This document shows, piece after piece, positions 20,167 through 29,924 of a DNA stretch of 64,000 nt (position 1 is its first letter; each line of letters begins with the position of its first letter). The DNA comes from Candidatus Lightella neohaematopini. Its GTDB lineage: Bacteria > Pseudomonadota > Gammaproteobacteria > Enterobacterales > Enterobacteriaceae. The stretch spans positions 1-64,000 of the forward strand of contig JAOBJN010000002.1 of NCBI GenBank assembly GCA_025728475.1. The letters are read 5' to 3'. A program made the translations under genes and the position numbers. The notes under the pieces were generated by a model. That model was not told the DNA's origin, searched no databases, and saw only the letters and a program-made list of their open reading frames with translations.

Positions 20167-21114
20167 TTAAATTAAACTAATAAAATCTTCTAATTTTATA
20201 TTAAAATAATTATTTTTACTAACTAATAATCCAGCAGCTTTATTAGATAATATACATGAATCTTTAATATTAACATTACTTGATAGTAAAAGAGCTAGAA
20301 TACTAATAAATAAATCACCAGCTCCAACTACGTTGTGTATATTTTTATTTTGTGTTGCTGGAATATGTAATGGATCATCATGCGGTTGTATTAAACTAAC
20401 TCCGTGTTTATCACGAGTTATTAATAAAGCTGATAAATCATATTTTTTAACAATGTTTAGCCCATAAAATACAATATCATCATTACTATAACAAATACTA
20501 CCAACAGCTTTTTGAAATTCGTAAATATTTGGTGTTAATATACTAGCACCTTTGTATTTATCATAATTATTACCTTTTGGATCAACTATGATAGGAATAT
20601 TAAAATTACGTGCTAATTTTATTATTTCTTGAACTGATGATAACGTACCCTTATTATAATCTGATAATACTAACATATTTACATTAGGTAAAATTGATCT
20701 AATTTTTTTAATCATTGTTGATGATTGAAAATAATTAATTTTATTTTCTAAATCTAATCTTATTATTTGATTATTGTTTGATAGTATTCTAGATTTTATA
20801 GTAGTATCATAGTTTTTTACCTTAATTAAATTACATTTAATATTATTATTAATTAGTTTATTTCTAATATATTTTGCTGCATAGTCATAACCTGACAAAC
20901 CAACAATATTTACATTACCCTTTAAATTTGATATATTAATTGCAACATTTGCGGCACCACCTGGTTTTTCTTTAACATCATTTATTTTAATTATTGGTGT
21001 TGGTGATTCTGACGAATTACCAATATTTATCCCATAATAATATCTATCTAAAATAACATCACCAACAACTAATATACTAATATTATTAAAATTTGATATA
21101 ATTTGTTTTAACAT
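20167..21114 (-). CDS. hldE: D-glycero-beta-D-manno-heptose-7-phosphate kinase (HldE, first domain only)
   Basis: In E. coli, HldE (477 aa) is a fused kinase and ADP-transferase that makes ADP-heptose for the lipopolysaccharide core. Here only the ribokinase-like kinase half remains, about 315 residues. VVGDVILDRYYYG lies near the start, then EKPGGAANVAIN, and the anion-hole GAGD near the end. The ORF stops just where the linker to the nucleotidyltransferase domain would begin. No remnant of that domain is seen in the 137 bases after it. I chose the internal ATG at 21114 because it matches the family N-terminus. A longer frame begins at 21156. gmhA of the same pathway is frameshifted. Confidence 0.85.
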   Translation of the reverse strand: MLKQIISNFNNISILVVGDVILDRYYYGINIGNSSESPTPIIKINDVKEKPGGAANVAINISNLKGNVNIVGLSGYDYAAKYIRNKLINNNIKCNLIKVKNYDTTIKSRILSNNNQIIRLDLENKINYFQSSTMIKKIRSILPNVNMLVLSDYNKGTLSSVQEIIKLARNFNIPIIVDPKGNNYDKYKGASILTPNIYEFQKAVGSICYSNDDIVFYGLNIVKKYDLSALLITRDKHGVSLIQPHDDPLHIPATQNKNIHNVVGAGDLFISILALLLSSNVNIKDSCILSNKAAGLLVSKNNYFNIKLEDFISLI

Positions 21115-21227
21115 AAAGATTTTTATATATCTTATTATATTTGTGAATTTAATCATTATAGTATTTAATTTACTATAAATTATAAATTATTACCATTAAT
21201 ATTATTATATATCAAAATTTAGTATTT

Positions 21228-22439
21228 ATGATTATAAAATTAAAGAAATATTTAGTTGGTGGTGCAGTAAGAGATATGTTATTAAATATACCAGTAAAAG
21301 AGAAAGATTGGTTGATTATTGGAGTAACACCTCAATACTTGTTATCCAAAGGATACTATCAAGTAGGTAAAGATTTTCCAGTTTTTATACATCCAAGTAG
21401 TAAGGAAGAATATGCATTAGCACGTAAAGAAAAAAAAACTGGTTTTGGACATAAAGGTTTTAATTGTTATACTTCTCCACTAATTACCGTTGAAGAAGAT
21501 TTGTTCAGACGTGATTTAACAATTAATGCTATGGCAATAGACAAAGACGGTAATATTATTGATCCATATAATGGAAGAGAAGATATTAAATTACGTATAC
21601 TTAGACATGTATCTGAATCATTTAAAGATGATCCACTTAGAGTATTACGAGTGGCTCGTTTTGCTGCTAGATTTGCTCATTTAAATTTTACTATTGCTCC
21701 AGAAACATTAAATATTATGAAACAAATGAAAAAAGAGTTATTTATGTTATCTCCAGAAAGAATTTGGAAAGAAACTACATTAGCTTTATCGACTAAAAAT
21801 CCACATATATTTTTTATTGTTTTAAAACAATGTAAAGCATTAAATATTATATTTCCAGAAATATATAATTTATTCAGTAAAAAAATTTTTTTAAAATGTA
21901 AAAATTTTATAAATGCTGGTGATTATGCATTATTAGCTTTATCTAATAGTGTAAAAATATCAAATAATATTAATACACGTTTTGTTACTTTGTGTTTTAA
22001 TTTACCATTACTAAATAACTCAATAATTAAAAGTAAAAAAACAGATGTAATTTATCTTATGCATAAAAGATTAAGATTACCTAATAAATTATTTAATTTA
22101 CTTAAAATTATTAATGATTGTTATAATATATTAATAAATATTAATAATTTAAATATTAACGATATACTAAATGTGTTTAATCGAGTGGGCATTGAAGATT
22201 GTACAGATAGAATTAATCAAATTATATTAATCAGTAAAGCTAATTACAGTGTTTGCATAAAATTTAAAAACTATATGTGGAATATTTATGATTTAATACT
22301 TGATGCTTATAATACAGTAAAAAATTTAAAAGCTAATGTAGTAATAAAAGATGGATTTACAGGAAAACATATTAGTTACGAATTAACAAAAAGACGTTTA
22401 TTATTATTAAATAAATGGAAAATTAATTTACAGAACTAA
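21228..22439 (+). CDS. cca: tRNA nucleotidyltransferase (CCA-adding enzyme)
   Basis: This enzyme adds or repairs the CCA end of tRNA. The 403-residue protein has GGAVRD at 11-16, the catalytic DW pair, and RRDLTINAMA at 94-103. The tRNA genes in this window do not encode CCA, so the enzyme is essential. E. coli Cca has a C-terminal HD phosphohydrolase domain. Its HD pair corresponds here to Phe257-Asn258 (TLCFNLP for TLCHDLG), and the downstream HHGHG motif is missing. The phosphatase activity is therefore probably lost. Confidence 0.95.
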   Translation: MIIKLKKYLVGGAVRDMLLNIPVKEKDWLIIGVTPQYLLSKGYYQVGKDFPVFIHPSSKEEYALARKEKKTGFGHKGFNCYTSPLITVEEDLFRRDLTINAMAIDKDGNIIDPYNGREDIKLRILRHVSESFKDDPLRVLRVARFAARFAHLNFTIAPETLNIMKQMKKELFMLSPERIWKETTLALSTKNPHIFFIVLKQCKALNIIFPEIYNLFSKKIFLKCKNFINAGDYALLALSNSVKISNNINTRFVTLCFNLPLLNNSIIKSKKTDVIYLMHKRLRLPNKLFNLLKIINDCYNILININNLNINDILNVFNRVGIEDCTDRINQIILISKANYSVCIKFKNYMWNIYDLILDAYNTVKNLKANVVIKDGFTGKHISYELTKRRLLLLNKWKINLQN

Positions 22440-22443
22440 TTAT

Positions 22444-23265
22444 TTATTTAAAATAAAAATAAATTATTGTCATCATTATAAGTCTATATATTATAATTAA
22501 TTTTAATGATTTATATTTAATAAATAGTAAACATTTTTTACCAATTATCATTAAAATTATAAATGTAGTTAACATACCAGTTATTAATATTGGAATATCT
22601 GATAATTTTAGTAATTTAATATTATCTATAACAGATATTATTGATGTACTACATATTAAAGGTATAGATACTATAAAGGAAAATTCTATAATTATACAAC
22701 GATTAATTTTTAATAATGATCCACTAAAAATAGTAGTTCCCAATCTTGAAAATCCAGGATATAATGATAAGCATTGAATACAACCAATAATGAAAGCTTG
22801 CAAATAACTAATACGTTTTATTAATTTATTAGGTTTTAAAAATTCACTAATTATTAAAGTAATACTACCTAACAATAACGATAAAATAATATTATTAATA
22901 TTACTTAATTGTTCCAATTTTTTATGAAAAAATAAACCTAAAATTCCAATAGGAATTAAACATATTATAATATGACTAATAAAAAAATTAATGTTTTTAT
23001 TGTTAGATTTATTAATAGTTTGTTTAATTATTTTTAGCAATGTAGCTTTAAAAAAAAATATTACAACAATAACAGAACTAAATTGTATTACAATATCAAA
23101 TATTTTTATTTTATTACTATTAAAATTTAATAAATCACTAACTAGTATCATATGACCAGTAGAAGATACTGGTAAAAATTCAGTTATGCCCTCAACAATA
23201 CCTAAAATAATTATTTTAATATATTCTCTATAATCTATTTCAAAAAATAAGTAGTGTATTTCCAT
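22444..23265 (-). CDS. uppP: Undecaprenyl-diphosphatase
   Basis: UppP (BacA) recycles the lipid carrier of peptidoglycan synthesis. The 273-residue multi-pass membrane protein has the two catalytic motifs EGITEFLPVSSTGH near 24-37 and PGFSRLGTT near 169. The second reads PGxSRSGTT in E. coli, so one Ser is Leu here. It works downstream of UppS, also in the window. It stands 8 bases after folB, as part of a folB-uppP unit. Confidence 0.94.
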   Translation of the reverse strand: MEIHYLFFEIDYREYIKIIILGIVEGITEFLPVSSTGHMILVSDLLNFNSNKIKIFDIVIQFSSVIVVIFFFKATLLKIIKQTINKSNNKNINFFISHIIICLIPIGILGLFFHKKLEQLSNINNIILSLLLGSITLIISEFLKPNKLIKRISYLQAFIIGCIQCLSLYPGFSRLGTTIFSGSLLKINRCIIIEFSFIVSIPLICSTSIISVIDNIKLLKLSDIPILITGMLTTFIILMIIGKKCLLFIKYKSLKLIIIYRLIMMTIIYFYFK

Positions 23266-23273
23266 AACTAAAA

Positions 23274-23633
23274 CTAATTATTTTTATTATATCTTTTTAT
23301 TATTACGCTAACATTTGATGCATTAGGTATAGCATTTGGTTTACTAATTTTAATTTTTATGTAAAATAAATTGAATTTTTTTATTAAATATTGTGCAATA
23401 TATTCCGCTAATTGTTCTAATAAGTAGAAATGATTATTATTTGTTATTAATATTATTTCATCGCTGATAGTCTTATAATTTATAAAACATTTACTAAATT
23501 TGTCATATCTTACTAAAGATCCATCATAACTAATTTTAAGATCAATAATTAATTTTTGTAAATTAACTTTTTCCCAACTATATATACCAATTTTAGTTAT
23601 TATTATTAATTTTTCTATATAAATTATATCCAT
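23274..23633 (-). CDS. folB: Dihydroneopterin aldolase
   Basis: FolB cleaves dihydroneopterin in folate synthesis. The 119-residue protein (E. coli 122) opens with DIIYIEKLIIITKIGIYSWE, the family N-terminus. It has YLLEQLAEYIAQ near residue 77 and IKISKPNAI near 97. It lies four bases downstream of tsaD on the same strand. E. coli has plsY near here, and it is missing. Confidence 0.9.
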   Translation of the reverse strand: MDIIYIEKLIIITKIGIYSWEKVNLQKLIIDLKISYDGSLVRYDKFSKCFINYKTISDEIILITNNNHFYLLEQLAEYIAQYLIKKFNLFYIKIKISKPNAIPNASNVSVIIKRYNKNN

Positions 23634-23637
23634 AATT

Positions 23638-24657
23638 TTAATTATAATTATTAATAGAATATATTTGCCAATCAGGTTTTATTGATGTTTTTAAATTATT
23701 ATATTTACCATTTTTTAGATGTAATAATCCAGCATAAGCTATCATTACACCATTGTCTGTACATAATTCTTTATTAGGATAAAATAATACTCCTTGTTTT
23801 TTGTTTATCATATTATGCAAATGAGATCTTAGTTTGTTATTTGCACTTACACCACCAGCTATTACTAATTTTCTTAGTTTACTTATATTTATTGCTTTAG
23901 CACATTTATGTACTAATATTTCTATTATTGTGTCTTCAAAAGATCTAGCTATATTAGCTTTATCTTGATAATCTATATTAGATAAACTAAAAATTGTATT
24001 AATCACTGATGTTTTCAAACCAGAAAAACTAAACATTAAATTAGGTTTGTTAATCAATGGTTTAGGAAAAATATATTTATTTGAAAAACCATAATTAGCT
24101 AACATTGATAATGATAAACCACCTGGATATTTTAATCCCAAAGCTACTGCAATTTTATCAAACACTTCACCAACAGCATCGTCTAATGATTCACCTAATA
24201 AATTATAATTACCAATATTATTAGCTCTAATTAATTGAGTATGTTTTCCAGAAATTAATAATGCTAAAAATGGAAAAGATAAATTATTATTATTTAACAT
24301 TGGAGATAATAAATGTCCTTCCATATGATTGATTGTAATAATAGGAATATTCCAAGCATAAGCTAATGACTTAGCTATCGATGCTCCAACTAACAATGAA
24401 CCAACTAATCCTGGTCCAGCTGTATATGCTATTCCATTAATATTATTCTTAGAAGAATGTGTTTTTAACAAAGCATCTTTTATTAAATATATAATATTTT
24501 CATTATGACTACGCGCTGCTAATTCTGGAACTACTCCACCATATTTACTATGAGTACTAATTTGACTATATATATTATTTATTAATATACCTAATTTACT
24601 ATCGTAGATAGCTACACCAGTTTCATCACAAGATGTTTCAATACCCAAAACACGCAT
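23638..24657 (-). CDS. tsaD: tRNA N6-threonylcarbamoyladenosine synthase subunit TsaD
   Basis: TsaD transfers threonylcarbamoyl to A37 of tRNAs that read ANN codons. These include tRNA-Ile and tRNA-Thr, both encoded in this window. The 339-residue protein has the metal ligands His111 and His115 (HMEGH), SGKHTQL near 135, and SFSGLKTS. It matches E. coli TsaD (337). It is divergent from rpsU, the ancestral arrangement. Partners TsaB, TsaC and TsaE are not in the window. Confidence 0.96.
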   Translation of the reverse strand: MRVLGIETSCDETGVAIYDSKLGILINNIYSQISTHSKYGGVVPELAARSHNENIIYLIKDALLKTHSSKNNINGIAYTAGPGLVGSLLVGASIAKSLAYAWNIPIITINHMEGHLLSPMLNNNNLSFPFLALLISGKHTQLIRANNIGNYNLLGESLDDAVGEVFDKIAVALGLKYPGGLSLSMLANYGFSNKYIFPKPLINKPNLMFSFSGLKTSVINTIFSLSNIDYQDKANIARSFEDTIIEILVHKCAKAINISKLRKLVIAGGVSANNKLRSHLHNMINKKQGVLFYPNKELCTDNGVMIAYAGLLHLKNGKYNNLKTSIKPDWQIYSINNYN

Positions 24658-24794
24658 ATTATTTTATTACAAATAAATAACATAATTTACTATTTAATTA
24701 TTGTTAACTTGGATTATTTTATATTAATATATTTTGTATTTCTAGTACTATTAAAATTTTATATAAAATATTTTTGATGTTGGGAGACATTATT

Positions 24795-25019
24795 ATGCCT
24801 GTAATTAAAGTTCGTGATAATGAACCATTTGATATTGCATTAAGACGATTTAAAAGATCTTGTGAAAAAGCTGGTATTTTAGCAGAAGTACGTAGACGTG
24901 AATTTTATGAAAAACCAACATCTGAACGTAAAAGAGCAAAAGCAGCTGCAATAAAAAGACATATAAAAAAATTATTAAGAGAGAATCCTAAATTAAATAA
25001 AGCTAATAATAAATATTAA
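24795..25019 (+). CDS. rpsU: Ribosomal protein bS21
   Basis: This small-subunit protein helps initiation. I place the start at 24795 ([13 protein letters not shown]), which gives 74 residues against 71 in E. coli. A clear GGGAGA ribosome-binding site lies nine bases upstream. The ATGs at 24774 and 24777 lie before that site and add non-family residues. It heads the macromolecular synthesis operon rpsU-dnaG-rpoD. Confidence 0.95.
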   Translation: MPVIKVRDNEPFDIALRRFKRSCEKAGILAEVRRREFYEKPTSERKRAKAAAIKRHIKKLLRENPKLNKANNKY

Positions 25020-25053
25020 ATTTTTGATTATTTTATGCAATCATTTATTTTAA

Positions 25054-26811
25054 ATGAATAAATATATACCTAACTTTTTTATAAATGAATTATTGTCACA
25101 AGTTAACATAATTGATGTAATAGGTACAAGAATAAATTTAAAGAAGAAAGGAAAAAATTTTTTCTCTCTTTGTCCGTTTCATATAGAAAATAATCCATCA
25201 TTTTTAGTAAATGAGGAAAAACAATTTTATTTCTGTTTTGGCTGTAATGCTAGAGGAAATGTTATAAATTTTTTAATGAATTATGATAAATTAGATTTTA
25301 TTAGTTCTATTGAAGAATTATCTAATTTATTTAATTTGAAAATACCATATGAAAATTATAATGAAAATAAATCTTCTGGAATAGAAAAAAGAATTAAATT
25401 ATATAAGATAATAAACAAAATTAGTAGTTACTATCATAAAATAGTACGTGATAAAATATCGAAAGATGCAATAAATTTTTTAAAATCTAGAGGATTAAAT
25501 AATTATGTTATTTCATATTTTGAAATAGGATTTTCACCGTTTAATTGGTATGAAATCGATAAATATTTTAACTTTAATGCAGAAGATAGATCTATATTAA
25601 TTAAACTAGGTATTTTAAATATTGATAAATATGGACAATTATATAATAAATTTTATAATAGAATTATTTTTCCAATCAAAAACATAAATGGACAAGTAAT
25701 TGCTTTTGGAGGAAGAATTATTAATAATGATACTAATCCAAAGTATATTAATTCTAATGATAATATTATTTTTCACAAAAAAGATAATATATATGGTCTA
25801 TACGAAGCAAAAAAAAGTATATATAAATTAAACAAATTAATTATCGTTGAAGGATTTATAGATGTTATTACTTTAAGACAATTCAATATTGAAAATGTAG
25901 TATCTATATTAGGAACATCAATAAGTAGTAATCAAATTAAAATACTTTATAATCATACTAATCATATAATATATTGTTATGATGGAGATAGAGTTGGATA
26001 TTGTGCCATGTGGAAATCACTAAAATTAAGTTTACCTTATTTAACAAACAATAGACAAATAAGTTTTATTTTTTTACCTAAAGGTACTGATCCAGATACA
26101 CTAATTAGAAAAATAGGTACTAACAAATTTAAATTATTAATTAAACAAGCATATTCATTATTAGAAGTTTTATTTCGTGTTTTATCATTTAAATTTAATT
26201 TAAATAATATAAATTCACGTATTAAACTAATTTATTCAGCCTTATTATTAATAAATAAAATACCTGGTGAAGTAATACGTGTTTCTTTAATATATGAACT
26301 AGGTAAAAAAATTGGTATTATGGATTATAATTATTTAAAAAAATTATTATTTAACTATAAAAAATATAAAGGTAATAATTTACTAAAAGTAAATATAATA
26401 AAATATAACTATATTAATATATTAATAAGTTTACTAATACAAAAACCAAGATTATCTATTCTTGTTAAAAATTTAGATGAATTAAGTGATACTAATTCTT
26501 CTGATATAACATTATTCATTATGTTAGTTAATACATGTAATGCTAAATCTAATTTATCTACTAACCAATTATTAGAATACTATAGACATAGTGATGTTTT
26601 TGAAAAATTAGAAAAATTAGCTGTATGGAATCATATGATTAAATATAATTTAATTGAAGATACATTTATAGAAATGTTAGATAAACTACATTATTCCATA
26701 GTAGAACAAAAATATAATAATCTTATTAATCGTGATAGATTAAATAAATTAAATTACAAGGAAAGATTAGAATTATGGTCTTTGAATTTAAAACTAGCAC
26801 AACATAAATAA
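25054..26811 (+). CDS. dnaG: DNA primase
   Basis: DnaG makes RNA primers at the replication fork. The 585-residue protein (E. coli 581) has the CHC2 zinc-binding domain with Cys40, His43, Cys61 and Cys64. The Toprim motif VEGFIDVI is near 264 and YCYDGDRVG near 308. The C-terminal DnaB-interacting region is present but diverged. It lies 34 bases after rpsU with no clear ribosome-binding site. Confidence 0.96.
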   Translation: MNKYIPNFFINELLSQVNIIDVIGTRINLKKKGKNFFSLCPFHIENNPSFLVNEEKQFYFCFGCNARGNVINFLMNYDKLDFISSIEELSNLFNLKIPYENYNENKSSGIEKRIKLYKIINKISSYYHKIVRDKISKDAINFLKSRGLNNYVISYFEIGFSPFNWYEIDKYFNFNAEDRSILIKLGILNIDKYGQLYNKFYNRIIFPIKNINGQVIAFGGRIINNDTNPKYINSNDNIIFHKKDNIYGLYEAKKSIYKLNKLIIVEGFIDVITLRQFNIENVVSILGTSISSNQIKILYNHTNHIIYCYDGDRVGYCAMWKSLKLSLPYLTNNRQISFIFLPKGTDPDTLIRKIGTNKFKLLIKQAYSLLEVLFRVLSFKFNLNNINSRIKLIYSALLLINKIPGEVIRVSLIYELGKKIGIMDYNYLKKLLFNYKKYKGNNLLKVNIIKYNYINILISLLIQKPRLSILVKNLDELSDTNSSDITLFIMLVNTCNAKSNLSTNQLLEYYRHSDVFEKLEKLAVWNHMIKYNLIEDTFIEMLDKLHYSIVEQKYNNLINRDRLNKLNYKERLELWSLNLKLAQHK

Positions 26812-26927
26812 TAATACTATTATAATTATCTTTATTTTAGTAAAAATTATTTGTATCATAAATACAATTTATAATAATTGATAATTAATTAATTAAATTT
26901 TTGTTTAAATATTATGGATTTAATTTT

Positions 26928-28736
26928 ATGGAACACCTACAATTTAAACAATTAGTTATACGTGGTAAAGAACAAGGATATTTGACTTTTACTGATATTA
27001 ATGATTTTTTACCTGAAAACATAATTAATTCAGAATTAATTACAGATATTATGCAAATGATAAATGATATGGGTATTCAAATAATAGAAGAACCATCAAC
27101 AAATGATAATTTATTAACACAAATAGAATCTTGTAATATAGATAATAGTAATCAAATTAATAATCATGAATCAGATATAATTGGTCAAACTAATGATCCA
27201 ATGCGTATGTATATGAGAGAAATGGGTACTGTAGGATTATTAACTAGAGAAGGTGAAATTGATATTGCTAAAAGAATCGAAGATGGTATTCATCAAGTAC
27301 AATCTACAGTAGCAGAATATCCAGAAGCAATTACATATTTATTAGAACAATATGATAAAGTAAAAGCTGGTGAAGTTAGATTATCTGATTTAATTACTGG
27401 TTTTATAGATTTTAATTGTGTTGATAAACAGATATCAGCAAAATTAGTTAGTAATGATCTTGTATCAAAAGATATTGTTATCGAAGATGAGTATAATTAT
27501 ATTCAAGATAATGTAGATGATAATATTATAGATCCAGTATTAGCTCATAAAAAATTTGTAACGTTAAAAAATCAGTATAAAATTACTAAAAATGTTATTA
27601 AGCATTTTGGACGTAATCATGTTAACTCGATTAAAGAGATCATGAATTTGTCAGATATATTTAAGCAATTTAGATTAGTCCCAAAACAATTTGATTATTT
27701 AGTAAATAATATGCGTTCTATTATTGATAGAATTAATATACAAGAACAATTAATTATTAAATTATTTGTTGAAGTAAGTAAAATACCAAAAAAAATATTT
27801 AGTCATTTATTTTCTAATGTAGAATTTAATAATAATTGGTTTAATAGTATTTTATCTATGGACCAACCATGGGTAAAAAAATTACATAAAGTTGATCAGG
27901 AAATATATTGTAGTATAAATAAATTAAATAGTATTGAAGAAGAAACAGGTTTAACTATTAAACAAATAAAAGATATTAATAGAAGAATATTAATAGGTGA
28001 AGCAAAAGCTCGTAGAGCTAAACAAGAAATGATAGAAGCTAATTTAAGGTTAGTTATATCAATTGCTAAAAAATATACTAATAGAGGATTACAGTTTTTA
28101 GATTTAATACAAGAAGGTAATATTGGATTAATGAAAGCAGTTGATAAATTTGAGTATCGTCGAGGTTATAAATTTTCTACCTACGCTACATGGTGGATTA
28201 GACAAGCTATTACTAGATCTATTGCTGATCAAGCCAGAACTATACGTATTCCAGTTCATATGATAGAAACAATTAATAAATTAAATCGTATATCTAGACA
28301 GATGTTACAAGAAATAGGTAGAGAACCAACTCCAGAAGAATTATCTAAACGTATGTTAATGTCAGAAGATAAAATTCGTAAAGTATTAAAAATTGCAAAA
28401 GAACCTATTTCTATGGAAACACCTATAGGTGATGAAGAAGATTCTCATTTAGGTGATTTTATTGAAGATACATCTTTAGAATTACCAATTGATTCAGCTA
28501 CTACTGAAAGTTTACGTATAGCAACAAATCATGTACTGTCAAGTTTAACAGATAGAGAAGCTAAAGTATTACGAATGAGATTTGGTATTGATATGAATAC
28601 TGATCATACTCTAGAAGAAGTTGGTAAACAGTTTGATGTAACAAGAGAAAGAATTAGACAAATTGAAGCTAAAGCATTACGTAAACTAAGACATCCTAGT
28701 AGATCAGAAATACTAAAAAGTTTTCTTGACGATTAA
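26928..28736 (+). CDS. rpoD: RNA polymerase sigma-70 factor
   Basis: This is the housekeeping sigma factor. Region 1.1 starts at [17 protein letters not shown], which matches the E. coli N-terminus. I therefore start at 26928 rather than at the upstream in-frame ATG at 26901. Region 1.2 has [16 protein letters not shown], region 2 has [22 protein letters not shown], and region 4 has [20 protein letters not shown]. At 602 residues it is close to E. coli RpoD (613), so it keeps the full non-conserved region. It closes the rpsU-dnaG-rpoD operon. Confidence 0.97.
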   Translation: MEHLQFKQLVIRGKEQGYLTFTDINDFLPENIINSELITDIMQMINDMGIQIIEEPSTNDNLLTQIESCNIDNSNQINNHESDIIGQTNDPMRMYMREMGTVGLLTREGEIDIAKRIEDGIHQVQSTVAEYPEAITYLLEQYDKVKAGEVRLSDLITGFIDFNCVDKQISAKLVSNDLVSKDIVIEDEYNYIQDNVDDNIIDPVLAHKKFVTLKNQYKITKNVIKHFGRNHVNSIKEIMNLSDIFKQFRLVPKQFDYLVNNMRSIIDRINIQEQLIIKLFVEVSKIPKKIFSHLFSNVEFNNNWFNSILSMDQPWVKKLHKVDQEIYCSINKLNSIEEETGLTIKQIKDINRRILIGEAKARRAKQEMIEANLRLVISIAKKYTNRGLQFLDLIQEGNIGLMKAVDKFEYRRGYKFSTYATWWIRQAITRSIADQARTIRIPVHMIETINKLNRISRQMLQEIGREPTPEELSKRMLMSEDKIRKVLKIAKEPISMETPIGDEEDSHLGDFIEDTSLELPIDSATTESLRIATNHVLSSLTDREAKVLRMRFGIDMNTDHTLEEVGKQFDVTRERIRQIEAKALRKLRHPSRSEILKSFLDD

Positions 28737-28756
28737 TAAAAAATTTAATAAATATA

Positions 28757-28775
28757 AAAATCTTTTTAAGATTTT
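28757..28775. terminator. Perfect hairpin after rpoD (weak)
   Basis: AAAATCTT and AAGATTTT pair perfectly around a TTT loop, 20 bases after the rpoD stop and 18 bases before the tRNA. It could end the rpoD transcript or mark RNA processing. The all-AT stem makes this uncertain. Confidence 0.3.
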
Positions 28776-28793
28776 ACTTAATAAAACTCTATT

Positions 28794-28868
28794 GGCCCCT
28801 TAGCTTAGATTGGTTAGAGCAAGCGACTCATAATCGCTAGGTCGCTGGTTCAAATCCAGCAGGGGCTA
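28794..28868 (+). tRNA. ileX: tRNA-Ile (CAT anticodon, lysidine-modified)
   Basis: The cloverleaf opens with GGCCCCT and closes with AGGGGCT, with one G-T pair at the end. The anticodon loop CTCATAA gives CAT. The body and its position after rpoD match E. coli ileX. This identifies it as the minor isoleucine tRNA whose C34 is changed to lysidine by TilS (gene at 47500-48879) so that it reads AUA. CCA is not encoded. Confidence 0.95.
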
Positions 28869-29003
28869 ATAATAATATTAATAGAAATTTATTATTTTAT
28901 TTATTCAATATAAATAAATCGTTGTATTTTTTTATATATGCATAATTAAAATTTTAATGTAAGTTATAAATTTATTTCTTAAATACAGAATACTAAAATA
29001 GTA

Positions 29004-29882
29004 ATGTGTAAAACATGTCTAATTTTAAATAATAACAATCAAAAAAATTCATTATCTAAACTTTTATTTTGGTTACTGTTATGGATAGCATCTGCTTTAT
29101 TATTTAATATAGTATTATGGATATATTTTTTTTATACACGTGGATTAATTATAGCTAATAAAAAAGCTATAATGTTTTTGGTGAGTTATTTACTAGAAAA
29201 GTTACTATCTATAGATAATTTATTTTTTTGGTTTACCATTTTTAAAAATTTTAATATTCCTAATTTTTTGCAACGTTATTTGCTGAGTATAGGAATATTT
29301 AGTTCAGTTTTAGTACGTATATTAATTATAATAGTAAATCAGTGGATAGTTAATTATTATCAATTTATATTATATTTATTTGGACTATTTATTTTATTTA
29401 CTGGAATAAAAATGTTAGTTCCTAGAAATAAACAAACTATCACCAATTATAGTATAATGAATTGGTTGTATAAAAATTTACGTATAACCAATAAATTATA
29501 TGGAAAAAAATTTTTTATAAAAAAACATGGTATTATTTTTGCAACACCATTATTAGTAGTATTTCTGACAATAGAAATAAGTGATATTATTTTTACTTGT
29601 GATAGTATTCCAGTAATTTTTTCTATAACTAATGATTTATTAGTTATTTTAACATCTAATATTTTTGCTATGTTAGGTATGAGAACTACTTATTTTTTTT
29701 TAGAATATATATCTAGATATTTTTTATACATAAATTATGGTTTAGGTATGACTTTAATTTTTATTGGTATAAAAATTTTATTAATGAAATATATTTATAT
29801 GTCAGCTTTATTTTCTTTAATAACGATACTATTTATTTTAATTATTAGTATAATAATCAGTATTATTATGAATAAAATATGA
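29004..29882 (+). CDS. alx: TerC family membrane protein Alx
   Basis: The 292-residue protein has the TerC family core with about eight membrane segments. The paired acidic motifs are EKLLSIDNLFFW and EISDIIFTCDSIP. Position near rpoD and sequence fit E. coli Alx (321 aa), which has been linked to manganese export and alkaline stress. The N-terminus is about 30 residues shorter than in E. coli. No pH-responsive leader is recognisable in the 135-base AT-rich spacer. The manganese superoxide dismutase gene is also in the window. Confidence 0.88.
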   Translation: MCKTCLILNNNNQKNSLSKLLFWLLLWIASALLFNIVLWIYFFYTRGLIIANKKAIMFLVSYLLEKLLSIDNLFFWFTIFKNFNIPNFLQRYLLSIGIFSSVLVRILIIIVNQWIVNYYQFILYLFGLFILFTGIKMLVPRNKQTITNYSIMNWLYKNLRITNKLYGKKFFIKKHGIIFATPLLVVFLTIEISDIIFTCDSIPVIFSITNDLLVILTSNIFAMLGMRTTYFFLEYISRYFLYINYGLGMTLIFIGIKILLMKYIYMSALFSLITILFILIISIIISIIMNKI

Positions 29883-29924
29883 TATATTTAATGTAATTAA
29901 TGTAATATTTAGTTATCAAATCAT

